In this document: positions 55,912 through 64,000 of the stretch, one piece after another
How the letters are laid out: the number at the start of each line of letters is the position of its first letter
Numbering within the stretch: the stretch's first letter is position 1
Assembly: GCF_004298145.1 (NCBI RefSeq)
Contig: NZ_SCRH01000021.1
Span: forward strand, 1 to 64,000
DNA: 64,000 nt
Source: Mycobacterium sp.
GTDB lineage: Bacteria > Actinomycetota > Actinomycetes > Mycobacteriales > Mycobacteriaceae
Direction: 5' to 3'
The notes under the pieces: generated by a model
Seen by the model: the letters and a program-made list of their open reading frames with translations, nothing else
Told to the model about the DNA's origin: nothing
The model's database searches: none
Program-made: the position numbers and the translations under genes

Positions 55912-56562
55912 GTGGTCACACAAATCACCGAGGGTACAGCCTTTGACAAGCACGGTCGGCCGTTTCGGCGGCGCAATCCCCGGCCCGCGATCGTCGTGGT
56001 GATTTTCCTCGCAGTGGCCACGGGCGTGATCTGGACCGTGGCGTTGACGCGGCCCGCCAAGGTGCATGAGGCAGTGGTGTGCAATCTCCCGCCGCAGTCG
56101 ACCGGTTCGGCGCCGGCCCAGCTCGGTGAGCAGGTGTCGCGCAGCGCCATGATGGACGTCACGCCCACCAAACTCGCCGACACCAAGGTCCGCGTCCTCA
56201 ATGCCAGCGGCCGGGGCGGACAGGCCGGCGACGTCGCCGGGGCGATGAAAGACCTCGGCTTCGCGCAGCCGACCGCCGCCAACGACCCTCTCTATGCGGG
56301 CACCCGGCTCGCCTGCCAAGGCCAAATCCGTTTCGGCACCGCGGGGCAGGCCACCGCCGCGGCGGTGTGGCTGGTGGCGCCGTGCATGGAACTGTTCAAC
56401 GACAGCCGCGCCGACGACTCCGTCGACCTGTCCTTGGGAACCGACTTCACCGCGTTGGCCCACAACGACGATATCGACGCCGTGCTCGCCACCCTGCGGC
56501 CCGGTGCCAACGAGCCGTCGGATCCCACGCTGCTGGCCAAGATTCACGCCAGCAGCTGCTGA
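55912..56562 (+). CDS. cei: Envelope integrity protein Cei
   Basis: 216 residues from GTG 55912. One membrane helix at about 25-47 and two LytR-C-like domains outside (TKVRVLNASGRGGQAGDV is the first signature). Corresponds to Rv2700, needed for cell-envelope integrity and virulence. It converges with suhB after 5 bases. Confidence 0.9.
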   Translation: MVTQITEGTAFDKHGRPFRRRNPRPAIVVVIFLAVATGVIWTVALTRPAKVHEAVVCNLPPQSTGSAPAQLGEQVSRSAMMDVTPTKLADTKVRVLNASGRGGQAGDVAGAMKDLGFAQPTAANDPLYAGTRLACQGQIRFGTAGQATAAAVWLVAPCMELFNDSRADDSVDLSLGTDFTALAHNDDIDAVLATLRPGANEPSDPTLLAKIHASSC

Positions 56563-56567
56563 GGCGG

Positions 56568-57437
56568 TCAATCCAGAATCGGATCCAGGCCGTTGAAACG
56601 CTCCAGGACGGCCAGCAGCTCGTCGGCGATCCCGGGCGCGGCTGCCAGCACCAGCCCGGCCCCGGCGGCGTCGGGCGCCGGCAGGACCACCCGGGCCCCC
56701 GCCTCGGCCGCGATCAACGCACCCGCAGCACGGTCCCATACCTTCAGACCGTGCTCGTAGTAGGCATCCAGTCGGCCCGAGGCGACCATGCACAGATCCA
56801 GCGCCGCCGAGCCGATGCGACGAACATCGCGGACCACCGGCAGCATGCGCGCCAACAACGCCGCCTGCGCCGCCCGGCGCTGCCGCGAATAGCCGAAACC
56901 GGTGCCCAGCAACGCCATCGAAACGTCCTCGACCGCGGCGCACTGCAACGGCTGCGTTCCTTGGCCGTCGATGACGTGCGCACCAAGGCCGGTGGCCGCC
57001 GAGTACACCCGGTCGCCGACGACGTCGGCGACCGCCCCGGCCACCGATTCGCCGTTGACCTGGGCCCCGACCGACACCGCGTATGCGGGGACGCCGTAAA
57101 CGAAATTCACTGTGCCGTCGATGGGATCTAGCACCCAGGTCACCGATCCGGCCGGCGTGCCCGACGGGTCGGTAGGCCCGCCGCCCTCCTCACCGAGAAT
57201 GGGGTCCCCAGGCCGTAATTGGGCCAACCGGTCCCGCAACAGCCGCTCGGTCTCGGTGTCGACCACCGTCACCGGGTCGGTTGGGGTGCTCTTGGTTCGC
57301 ACCGCGCCGCTGTCCGGGGCTTTCGCGCCGGCACCGAAGACCTCGGCGCGCCGACGCCGCACGAACACGGCGGCCTCCGTGGCCAGGGTTTCCGCCACTG
57401 AGCGCAGACGCACGAGCTCGTCATCGGATTGGATCAC
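56568..57437 (-). CDS. suhB: Inositol-phosphatase family protein SuhB
   Basis: 289 residues. Metal motifs: ILGEEGGG, DPIDGTVNF (near residue 103) and the C-terminal WDRAAGALI. Hydrolyses inositol-1-phosphate and related sugar phosphates, feeding phosphatidylinositol synthesis. Confidence 0.92.
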   Translation of the reverse strand: MIQSDDELVRLRSVAETLATEAAVFVRRRRAEVFGAGAKAPDSGAVRTKSTPTDPVTVVDTETERLLRDRLAQLRPGDPILGEEGGGPTDPSGTPAGSVTWVLDPIDGTVNFVYGVPAYAVSVGAQVNGESVAGAVADVVGDRVYSAATGLGAHVIDGQGTQPLQCAAVEDVSMALLGTGFGYSRQRRAAQAALLARMLPVVRDVRRIGSAALDLCMVASGRLDAYYEHGLKVWDRAAGALIAAEAGARVVLPAPDAAGAGLVLAAAPGIADELLAVLERFNGLDPILD

Positions 57438-57538
57438 CGGTCTATCGCATCACAGTCGCCACAGCCGCGCAGACGCCACAGGCCACAACGCCGCGGCGTT
57501 AAGGTGAGCGGACAGCCCAGTCACGCCGAGGAGATTCG

Positions 57539-58348
57539 ATGACCAGCGCCGACTCGACCACGGACACGCCCGGCGCCGCACCGGCCGACGGCACGCCACA
57601 GCGTCGCGGCTTCGGGATCGACGTCGGTGGCAGTGGCATCAAGGGCGGCATCGTCGACATGGACACCGGGCTGTTGATCGGCGAGCGGGTCAAGCTGCTG
57701 ACCCCGCAACCGGCGACTCCCTCGGCGGTCGCGAAGACCATCGCCGCGGTCGTCGATGAATTCGGATGGACCGGATCCCTCGGAGTGACCTACCCCGGGG
57801 TCGTCACGTACGGCGTCGTGCAGACCGCGGCCAACGTGGACAAGTCCTGGATCGGCGTCAACGCCCGCGACATCATCACCGCCGAGCTGGACGGTCAGGA
57901 GGTCACGGTGCTCAACGACGCCGACGCGGCCGGGCTGGCGGAGGAGCACTACGGGGCGGGCCGAGATCAGTCCGGCCTGGTGATCTTGCTGACCTTCGGC
58001 ACCGGAATCGGCTCCGCGGTCATCCACAACGGCACGCTGATACCCAACACCGAGTTCGGGCACCTGGAGGTCGGCGGCAAGGAAGCCGAGCAACGAGCGG
58101 CATCCTCGGTGAAGGAAAGGAAGGACTGGTCCTACGAAAAATGGGCCAAAGAGGTGACCAACGTGCTGGTGAGCATCGAGAACGCGATGTGGCCTGATCT
58201 GTTCATCGCCGGGGGCGGTATCAGCCGCAAGGCCGACAAATGGCTGCCGCTTCTCGAGAACCGCACCCCCGTGGTGGCCGCCGCCCTGCTCAACACCGCC
58301 GGGATCGTCGGCGCGGCGATGGCCGCCACCTCGGACGTGACCCACTGA
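57539..58348 (+). CDS. ppgK: Polyphosphate glucokinase
   Basis: 269 residues. ROK-type phosphate motif GIDVGGSGIKGGIVD at about 22-36, VLNDADAA with the catalytic Asp, and TFGTGIGSA. Phosphorylates glucose using polyphosphate or ATP. Divergent from suhB (101 bases). Confidence 0.94.
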   Translation: MTSADSTTDTPGAAPADGTPQRRGFGIDVGGSGIKGGIVDMDTGLLIGERVKLLTPQPATPSAVAKTIAAVVDEFGWTGSLGVTYPGVVTYGVVQTAANVDKSWIGVNARDIITAELDGQEVTVLNDADAAGLAEEHYGAGRDQSGLVILLTFGTGIGSAVIHNGTLIPNTEFGHLEVGGKEAEQRAASSVKERKDWSYEKWAKEVTNVLVSIENAMWPDLFIAGGGISRKADKWLPLLENRTPVVAAALLNTAGIVGAAMAATSDVTH

Positions 58349-58386
58349 ATTTTGCCCGGCAGAGCTGTAGTACCCCGCACTGTCGT

Positions 58387-58392
58387 TACAAT
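58387..58392 (+). promoter_or_regulatory. -10-like element upstream of sigA
   Basis: TACAAT in the 177-base gap before sigA; no good -35 at normal spacing. If used, the 5' leader would be about 127 bases. Confidence 0.35.
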
Positions 58393-58525
58393 GGTGCTCG
58401 GCGAACGCCCAACCGATAGCGTGCGACTACTCACGCTGATACCAACGCCGACATCGACATAGCAGACACTTTCGGTTAACCATGCCCAATACCCACCGAA
58501 GGTGAGCCCAAACGAAGGGGTGTAA

Positions 58526-60052
58526 GTGGCAGCGACCAAAGCAAGCCCGGCAACCGATGGGCCGGTGAAACGCACCGCCACCAAGTCTCCGTCGTCCCCC
58601 GCCAAACATCCGGCGGCCAAGGCCGCCAACGGCTCCACGCCCGCCAAACGGGCCGCCAAGACAACGTCGCGGTCCACCAAGTCCGAGGCCGCCGCCGGCG
58701 ATCCCACCAAGAAGACCCCCAGGGGAGCCGACGCCACGGCGGCGTCGGGACGCGGGACCAAAGCGGCCAAAGGCGGGCCCGCGGATCCCGACGCCCTCGA
58801 TTCCGACGGAGCCGTCGAAGATCCCGATAACGAACCCGACCTCGAGGGTGAGCCCGGCGAAGACATCGAGATCGACAGCGATCTCAGCCTCGATGAACTC
58901 GAGGAAGACGTGGCGACCGAGGGCGAAGACTCCGGGGCCGAGTCGGGCGACTCCGACGCGGGTGACGACGAGGAAGCGGCCGCGCCCGCGGCGGCCGCCA
59001 AGACCGCCCCCGCCGACGAGGACGACGAGATCGCCGAGCCCACCGAAAAGGACAAAGCCTCCGGCGATTTCGTCTGGGACGAGGACGAATCCGAGGCGCT
59101 GCGTCAGGCCCGCAAGGACGCCGAGCTCACCGCCTCCGCCGACTCGGTTCGCGCGTACCTCAAGCAGATCGGTAAGGTCGCGCTGCTCAACGCCGAGGAA
59201 GAGGTCGAGCTGGCCAAGCGCATCGAGGCCGGCCTTTATGCCACGCAGCTGATGACCGAGCTGTCTGAGCGCGGCGACAAACTGCCCGCCGCCCAGCGCC
59301 GCGACATGCAGTGGATCTGCCGCGACGGCGACCGCGCGAAGAATCATCTGCTGGAGGCCAACCTGCGGTTGGTGGTGTCGCTGGCCAAGCGCTACACGGG
59401 CCGCGGAATGGCGTTCCTCGACCTCATCCAGGAGGGCAACCTGGGCCTGATCCGCGCGGTCGAGAAGTTCGACTACACAAAGGGCTACAAGTTCTCCACG
59501 TACGCGACGTGGTGGATCCGTCAGGCCATCACCCGCGCCATGGCCGACCAGGCCCGCACCATCCGTATCCCGGTGCACATGGTCGAGGTGATCAACAAGC
59601 TGGGCCGCATCCAGCGTGAGCTGCTGCAGGATCTGGGTCGCGAGCCCACGCCCGAAGAGCTGGCCAAGGAAATGGACATCACGCCCGAAAAGGTGCTCGA
59701 GATCCAGCAATACGCTCGCGAGCCGATCTCGCTGGACCAGACCATCGGCGACGAGGGCGACAGCCAGCTGGGCGATTTCATCGAAGACAGCGAAGCCGTG
59801 GTGGCCGTCGACGCGGTGTCGTTCACGCTTTTGCAAGACCAGTTGCAGTCAGTGCTCGAGACACTCTCCGAGCGCGAGGCCGGCGTCGTGCGGCTGCGCT
59901 TCGGGCTCACCGACGGGCAGCCCCGTACCCTGGACGAGATCGGGCAGGTTTACGGGGTGACCCGTGAGCGCATCCGCCAGATCGAGTCCAAGACGATGTC
60001 GAAGCTGCGCCACCCCAGCCGCTCCCAAGTGCTGCGCGACTACCTCGACTGA
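58526..60052 (+). CDS. sigA: Principal sigma factor SigA
   Basis: 508 residues from GTG 58526 (GAAGGGG upstream). The first ~190 residues are Lys/Ala/Pro-rich, then strongly acidic. Region 1.2 is [16 protein letters not shown] near 207; region 2 spans about 275-350 ([31 protein letters not shown]); region 4.2 is [18 protein letters not shown] near 480. The essential housekeeping sigma factor. Confidence 0.97.
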   Translation: MAATKASPATDGPVKRTATKSPSSPAKHPAAKAANGSTPAKRAAKTTSRSTKSEAAAGDPTKKTPRGADATAASGRGTKAAKGGPADPDALDSDGAVEDPDNEPDLEGEPGEDIEIDSDLSLDELEEDVATEGEDSGAESGDSDAGDDEEAAAPAAAAKTAPADEDDEIAEPTEKDKASGDFVWDEDESEALRQARKDAELTASADSVRAYLKQIGKVALLNAEEEVELAKRIEAGLYATQLMTELSERGDKLPAAQRRDMQWICRDGDRAKNHLLEANLRLVVSLAKRYTGRGMAFLDLIQEGNLGLIRAVEKFDYTKGYKFSTYATWWIRQAITRAMADQARTIRIPVHMVEVINKLGRIQRELLQDLGREPTPEELAKEMDITPEKVLEIQQYAREPISLDQTIGDEGDSQLGDFIEDSEAVVAVDAVSFTLLQDQLQSVLETLSEREAGVVRLRFGLTDGQPRTLDEIGQVYGVTRERIRQIESKTMSKLRHPSRSQVLRDYLD

Positions 60053-60185
60053 TCGAGCCCTGCCTTCCTCGAGAACGGTTGGTGCGCAAGCTGTTCGCAG
60101 CACGCTGAATGCGGGCCGGCCAAACAGCCGCCGCGGCGGCGAAATTCGGCTGCGCCGACGGCCTCCCCGTCGTACGGTGAGGCGC

Positions 60186-60575
60186 ATGTCAGCACACCGC
60201 AAAGTGGTCGTTTCCGAATCCGTCTTCGAATCGGTGGTCGGCTACTCGCGCGCGGTGCGGGTCGGTCCGCATGTGTCGGTGGCCGGAACTACCGGTACCG
60301 GGCCCGCCGATGACATCGCCGCTCAGGCACGAGATGCCCTGCTCCGCATCGAAATTGCACTGCAGCAAGCGGGCGCGACGCTCACCGACGTGGTGCGCAC
60401 CCGCATCTACGTCACCGACATCTCGCGCTGGCGTGAGGTGGCAGCCGTGCACGAACAGGTGTTCGGCGCGATACGTCCCGCGGCCACCATGGTTGAGGTC
60501 TCGGCGCTGATCGCACCCGAGTTGCTGGTAGAGATCGAGGCCGACGCCTACGTCGACTCCGCGGGCGGATCCTGA
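60186..60575 (+). CDS. RidA-family protein (Rv2704-like)
   Basis: 129 residues from ATG 60186. Chorismate-mutase-like RidA fold: ISVAG-type VSVAGTTG, TLTDVVRTRIYVTDI with the conserved Arg, and AATMVEVSAL. Members deaminate reactive enamines or imines. The end overlaps the convergent DUF952 gene by 28 bases. Confidence 0.85.
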   Translation: MSAHRKVVVSESVFESVVGYSRAVRVGPHVSVAGTTGTGPADDIAAQARDALLRIEIALQQAGATLTDVVRTRIYVTDISRWREVAAVHEQVFGAIRPAATMVEVSALIAPELLVEIEADAYVDSAGGS

Positions 60576-60943
60576 GCCACGCGCGGGGTGACCGGCGGGA
60601 AGCTGCCGTCGGCGCCCGGCGGATAGGCCGTGACCCGGATTACCGCGGCCACCGGCAGCGGCCCGTACAGGTGCGGGAACAACATCGACTCCGGATCGGT
60701 TACAACTCCTGGCTCCCAGCGCACCGGTGCGCCAAGCCGGGCCGGATCGAGGTGCAACAGCACCAGGTCATCACGACCCCGGTAGAGCCGGTTGGCCGGC
60801 AGGTGGACCTGCTCGGGCCTGGACAGGTGAACGAAGTCGGCGCCGTCGGCGGGGCCGATGCCACTCCCACGTCGGGCCGTCGCCCACTGCTCGGTCCCGC
60901 ACAGGTGCACCAGCACGTCGCGAGCGAAGGTCACCACCACCAC
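60548..60943 (-). CDS. DUF952 protein (Rv2705c-like)
   Basis: 131 residues from the first of four tandem GTG codons (60943, 60940, 60937, 60934); any could be used. Conserved VLVHLCGTEQW, DFVHLSRPEQV, LLHLDPARL and LFPHLYGPL. Function unknown. Confidence 0.8.
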   Translation of the reverse strand: MVVVTFARDVLVHLCGTEQWATARRGSGIGPADGADFVHLSRPEQVHLPANRLYRGRDDLVLLHLDPARLGAPVRWEPGVVTDPESMLFPHLYGPLPVAAVIRVTAYPPGADGSFPPVTPRVAQDPPAEST

Positions 60944-61067
60944 CCTAGAGAACCGCCGAAAACAAACCTGACCAGGTCGTGAGAAACGACACACCCGATA
61001 ACGATCAGGGAACAAGGCGAAAACCCCATACGTCTGAGAAAGTGAATGTACGAGAAACGGAGAAGCC

Positions 61068-61253
61068 ATGAATGCAACTCTGACGAGTCCAGAACTGACA
61101 CGGGCCGACCGCTGCGACCGCTGCGGTGCCGCGGCTCGTGTACGCGCCAAGCTGCCTTCCGGCCTCGAGCTTCTCTTCTGCCAGCACCACGCCAACGAAC
61201 ATGGGGCCAAGCTGACCGAGCTGGACGCCGTGCTGGAGGTCAGCGAAAGCTAG
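61068..61253 (+). CDS. Small zinc-ribbon protein (DUF7455-like)
   Basis: 61 residues (GGAGAAG before the ATG). CDRCGAAARV and LLFCQHHANEH supply C-x2-C and C-x-H-H ligands for one zinc. Short actinobacterial family near sigA/sigB; function unknown. Confidence 0.78.
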   Translation: MNATLTSPELTRADRCDRCGAAARVRAKLPSGLELLFCQHHANEHGAKLTELDAVLEVSES

Positions 61254-61319
61254 GCCGGCGCGAACTCGCCTGTCGCCAATGTGGGCAGCGCGCGCGATCT
61301 TCGGTAATGCTGGACTGGT

Positions 61320-62321
61320 ATGAGCGATCAGGTCGCAAAACCGTCGCGCCACCACATCTGGCGAATCACCCTGAGGGCTCTTTCTAAGAGTTGGGACGAC
61401 TCAATCTTTTCGGAGTCGGCTCAGGCGGGCTTTTGGTCGGCGCTGTCCCTACCGCCGTTGCTGCTCGGGATGTTGGGCACCATGGCCTACGTGGCACCGC
61501 TGTTCGGGCCGGACATGCTGCCCAACATCCTGCGGCAACTGATTTCGACCGCGCACAGCGTGTTCTCCCCCAGCGTGGTCAACGAGATCATCGAGCCGAC
61601 CGTGCGTGACATCGCCAACAACGCCCGTGGCGAGGTGGTGTCGCTGGGTTTCATCATCTCGCTGTGGGCTGGGTCGTCGGCCATCTCGGCGTTCGTCGAC
61701 TCCGTGGTGGAGGCGCATGACCAGACGCCGTTGCGCCATCCGGTGCGGCAGCGCTTCTTCGCGCTGTTCCTCTACGTCGTGATGCTGGTGGGTGTGGTCG
61801 CGACGGCGCCCCTGGTGGTCGCGGGCCCGCGCGCGGTAGAACAACACATCCCGCTGGGCCTGTCCAACGTGCTCCGCTACGGCTATTACCCGGCGCTGAT
61901 CGTCGGCCTGACGCTCGGCGTGATGCTCCTGTATCGGGTCGCCCTGCCGGAACCATTGCCATCGCACCGGCTGATCCTCGGTGCGATGCTGGCGACCACC
62001 GTCTTCGTCACCGCCACGCTGGGCCTGCGGTTCTACTTGAGGTGGATCACCAGCACCGGCTACACGTACGGCGCCCTCTCCACGCCGATCGCATTCCTGT
62101 TGTTCGCGTTCTTCGGTGGTTTCGCGATCATGCTCGGCGCCGAACTCAATGCCGCCGTCCAGGAGGAATTCCCCGCACCCAAAACGCACGCCCACCGGCT
62201 GCGCACCTGGCTGTTCGCTCGGTCGCCGGCGTTGAAGCGGACCGTGGAAACGCTGGCCAGCCCGATAGCGAATCCCGCAACGCAGCAACGCGATACCGCG
62301 GCGGCGGAGCCGCCCGCGTGA
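61320..62321 (+). CDS. YihY/BrkB-family membrane protein (Rv2707-like)
   Basis: 333 residues with about six helices. Family motif RFYLRWITSTGYTYGALSTPIAFLL is present in parts (LRWITSTGYTYGAL) and ELNAAVQEE near the end. Not the tRNA-processing RNase BN despite old annotations. Its stop abuts the convergent DUF3039 gene. Confidence 0.88.
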   Translation: MSDQVAKPSRHHIWRITLRALSKSWDDSIFSESAQAGFWSALSLPPLLLGMLGTMAYVAPLFGPDMLPNILRQLISTAHSVFSPSVVNEIIEPTVRDIANNARGEVVSLGFIISLWAGSSAISAFVDSVVEAHDQTPLRHPVRQRFFALFLYVVMLVGVVATAPLVVAGPRAVEQHIPLGLSNVLRYGYYPALIVGLTLGVMLLYRVALPEPLPSHRLILGAMLATTVFVTATLGLRFYLRWITSTGYTYGALSTPIAFLLFAFFGGFAIMLGAELNAAVQEEFPAPKTHAHRLRTWLFARSPALKRTVETLASPIANPATQQRDTAAAEPPA

Positions 62322-62561
62322 TCAGCCCTTCTTCATCCGGTCGTAGATCTGCTTGCAGTCCGGGCAGACCGGCGAGCCCGGCTTCGCCGCCTTCGTGACG
62401 GGGAACACCTCGCCGCACAGCGCCACGACGTAGTTGCCCATCACCGCGCTCTCGGCGATCTTGTCCTTCTTGACGTAATGAAAAAACTTGGGCGTGTCGC
62501 TGCCGGTCCCGTCGTCGACGCGTTCGTCGGTCTCGGTGCGTTCGATCGTCTGGGTCTGCAT
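62322..62561 (-). CDS. DUF3039 protein (Rv2708c-like)
   Basis: 79 residues. HYVKKDKIAESAVMG and VALCGEVF ... VCPDCKQIYDRM, with C-x-n-CPDC zinc ligands. Function unknown. Confidence 0.85.
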   Translation of the reverse strand: MQTQTIERTETDERVDDGTGSDTPKFFHYVKKDKIAESAVMGNYVVALCGEVFPVTKAAKPGSPVCPDCKQIYDRMKKG

Positions 62562-62638
62562 ACCTCACATTGTGCACTGCGCGGCACCGCCCCAAAACCG
62601 GCCGAGACGGAATCGGCCAGGTGTGGGACAGTGGAGGA

Positions 62639-63067
62639 ATGAAGCACGGCTCCGACTCGGGGTTCGACGGCAGCTTTGATGACTTTGACGGCACCAAAAG
62701 CCGGCCGGTGCTCATCACCGCCGCCGAACCCTCCTATGAGGAGCAGCATCGCGCGCGGGTCCGTAAATACCTGACCCTGATGGCTTTCCGGATTCCGGCG
62801 CTCATCCTCGCCGCACTCGCCTACGGCGCCTGGCACAACGGCCTGATTTCTCTGGCGATCGTGGCGGCGTCAATCCCCCTGCCCTGGATGGCCGTGCTGA
62901 TCGCCAACGACCGGCCGCCGCGCCGCCCCGACGAGCCCCGCCGGTTCGACAATGCCCGCCAGCGCACTCCCCTGTTCCCCCGCGCCGAACGTCCGGCGCT
63001 CGAGCCTTCGCGACAACCCCAACCGGGGTGGCCGCCTGACGGGCGGGGCGGAATCGACCACAGCTAG
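62639..63067 (+). CDS. DUF3099 membrane protein (Rv2709-like)
   Basis: 142 residues from ATG 62639, directly after GGAGGA, an unusually short gap. Two hydrophobic segments at about 46-64 and 68-86, preceded by the DUF3099 motif VLITAAEPSYEEQ. Pro/Arg-rich tail. It precedes sigB in the same orientation. Confidence 0.82.
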   Translation: MKHGSDSGFDGSFDDFDGTKSRPVLITAAEPSYEEQHRARVRKYLTLMAFRIPALILAALAYGAWHNGLISLAIVAASIPLPWMAVLIANDRPPRRPDEPRRFDNARQRTPLFPRAERPALEPSRQPQPGWPPDGRGGIDHS

Positions 63068-63168
63068 CCGCCGATGGCTCCGGAGTGCCGTCGTCGCGCA
63101 CTTCTCAGGACATTCTCAGGTCTGCGGCACATTTGTGCACGTCAAGACGTGTGAGATGGGGAACCGCT

Positions 63169-63196
63169 GGGAACTCTGAAACCTGATCGGTCGTTG
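63169..63196 (+). promoter_or_regulatory. SigE/SigH-type promoter for sigB
   Basis: GGGAAC (63169-63174), 17-base spacer, CGTTG (63192-63196), matching the mycobacterial ECF consensus. A second GGGGAAC lies 11 bases upstream (63158-63164). SigE/SigH control of sigB is established in M. tuberculosis. Confidence 0.7.
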
Positions 63197-63232
63197 AACT
63201 CGATGACAGCAAAAGCCGAACGGGAGGTCGTT

Positions 63233-64000
63233 ATGGCGAACGCCAGCACGAGCAGATTTGACGGCGATCTGGATGCTCAAAGCCCCGCGGCGGATCTGGT
63301 GCGCGTATATCTGAACGGAATCGGTAAGACGGCGTTGCTCAATGCGGCAGGGGAAGTTGAACTCGCAAAGCGCATCGAAGCCGGGCTCTACGCCGAGCAC
63401 CTGCTCGAAACGCGTAAGCGCCTCGGGGAGACCCGTAAACGCGATCTAGAGGCCGTGGTACGCGACGGTAAGGCAGCGCGGCGTCACCTGCTGGAAGCGA
63501 ACCTGCGCCTGGTGGTGTCGCTGGCCAAGCGGTACACAGGTCGCGGCATGCCACTGCTGGACCTGATCCAGGAGGGCAATCTCGGACTGATCCGCGCGAT
63601 GGAAAAGTTCGACTACACAAAGGGATTCAAGTTCTCGACCTACGCCACGTGGTGGATCCGTCAGGCCATCACCCGCGGTATGGCCGACCAGAGCCGCACC
63701 ATCCGGCTGCCCGTCCACCTGGTCGAGCAGGTCAACAAGCTGGCGCGGATCAAGCGGGAAATGCACCAGAACCTCGGACGTGAGGCCACCGACGACGAGC
63801 TGGCCGCCGAATCGGGCATCCCGGTCGAGAAGATCAACGACCTGCTGGAGCACAGCCGCGATCCGGTAAGCCTGGACATGCCGGTCGGCTCGGAGGAGGA
63901 AGCCCCGCTGGGCGACTTCATCGAGGACGCCGAAGCGATGTCGGCCGAGAACGCGGTGATCGCCGAGCTGCTGCATACCGACATTCGCAGCGTGCTGGCC
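63233..64000 (+). CDS. sigB: Sigma factor SigB, 3' end cut by window edge
   Basis: 256 codons visible from ATG 63233 (GGGAGG 5 bases upstream; ATG 63203 also in frame). Region 1.2 [17 protein letters not shown], region 2 [17 protein letters not shown] and [14 protein letters not shown], region 3 to [10 protein letters not shown]; region 4 lies beyond the edge. Stationary-phase/stress principal-like sigma factor. Lacks SigA's long acidic N-terminus. Confidence 0.95.
   Translation, partial: MANASTSRFDGDLDAQSPAADLVRVYLNGIGKTALLNAAGEVELAKRIEAGLYAEHLLETRKRLGETRKRDLEAVVRDGKAARRHLLEANLRLVVSLAKRYTGRGMPLLDLIQEGNLGLIRAMEKFDYTKGFKFSTYATWWIRQAITRGMADQSRTIRLPVHLVEQVNKLARIKREMHQNLGREATDDELAAESGIPVEKINDLLEHSRDPVSLDMPVGSEEEAPLGDFIEDAEAMSAENAVIAELLHTDIRSVLA

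Noticed and set aside
58427..59836. A 469-codon minus-strand frame opposite sigA with Gly-rich repeats
   Set aside because: The Gly/Arg repeats are the antisense of SigA's low-complexity N-terminus.
60944..61067. Small RNA gene between the DUF952 and zinc-ribbon genes
   Set aside because: No stable hairpin with terminator or promoter pair could be recognised by eye in this 124-base gap.

Overview
The window is high-GC actinobacterial DNA from a nontuberculous, slow-grower-like Mycobacterium. The evidence is the chain of recognisable mycobacterial genes clpC2, ribD, aftC, msrB, chdC, hemY, hemE, echA15, dxs, a fluoroquinolone-type ABC exporter, ceoB/ceoC, dut, cei, suhB, ppgK, sigA and sigB. 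It also has DUF732 and DUF4189 secreted proteins, WXG/ESX-type proteins and mycofactocin-type dehydrogenases. From about 26 kb to the right edge the gene order follows, from memory, the M. tuberculosis Rv2667-Rv2710 block. Everything left of that looks like accessory DNA. No tRNA, rRNA or CRISPR was seen, and no gene-free stretch exceeds 300 bases.

Region 1 (1-2.9 kb). The left edge holds the start of an IS21-family istA (minus strand) and that element's repeat-bearing end. The element joins directly onto the last 23 codons of an otherwise missing gene whose stop abuts the next start. Downstream is a four-gene overlapping cassette: a WXG-type protein with a long unrecognised C-terminal part, two small membrane proteins and a 53-residue Gly/Met-rich protein. 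A Pro-rich secreted protein and a small hypothetical follow.

Region 2 (3.1-9.6 kb). Three amidohydrolase-2 proteins, an acetoacetate-decarboxylase-like enzyme and an SDR lie around a divergent IclR regulator with a perfect palindrome just before its start. This looks like a self-contained catabolic unit.

Region 3 (9.7-18 kb). A second oxidative unit contains two cytochrome P450s, a [3Fe-4S]-type ferredoxin with His in the cluster motif, three SDRs, a TauD-type dioxygenase, a SnoaL-like protein and two tandem paralogous TetR regulators. One palindrome, CTRTAC-N4-GTAYAG, recurs at four promoter regions here, so I infer one undescribed TetR regulon.

Region 4 (18-26 kb). Small secreted DUF4189/DUF732 proteins come first. 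A TetR with two AGTAAC-N3-GTTACT operators is divergent from an operon of two mycofactocin-type SDRs, a double-domain carboxymuconolactone-decarboxylase-like protein and an aldehyde dehydrogenase, that is, an alcohol to aldehyde to acid module. A CtaG-like membrane protein and two tandem DUF732 proteins close the region.

Region 5 (26-64 kb) is conserved core: autoregulated clpC2 with twin operators, riboflavin-reductase-like ribD, cell-wall arabinan (aftC), the coproporphyrin-dependent haem operon hemE-hemY-chdC, isoprenoid entry (dxs), export and ion transport, dUTPase, envelope integrity (cei), polyphosphate glucokinase, and the principal sigma factors sigA and sigB. sigB is cut by the right edge.
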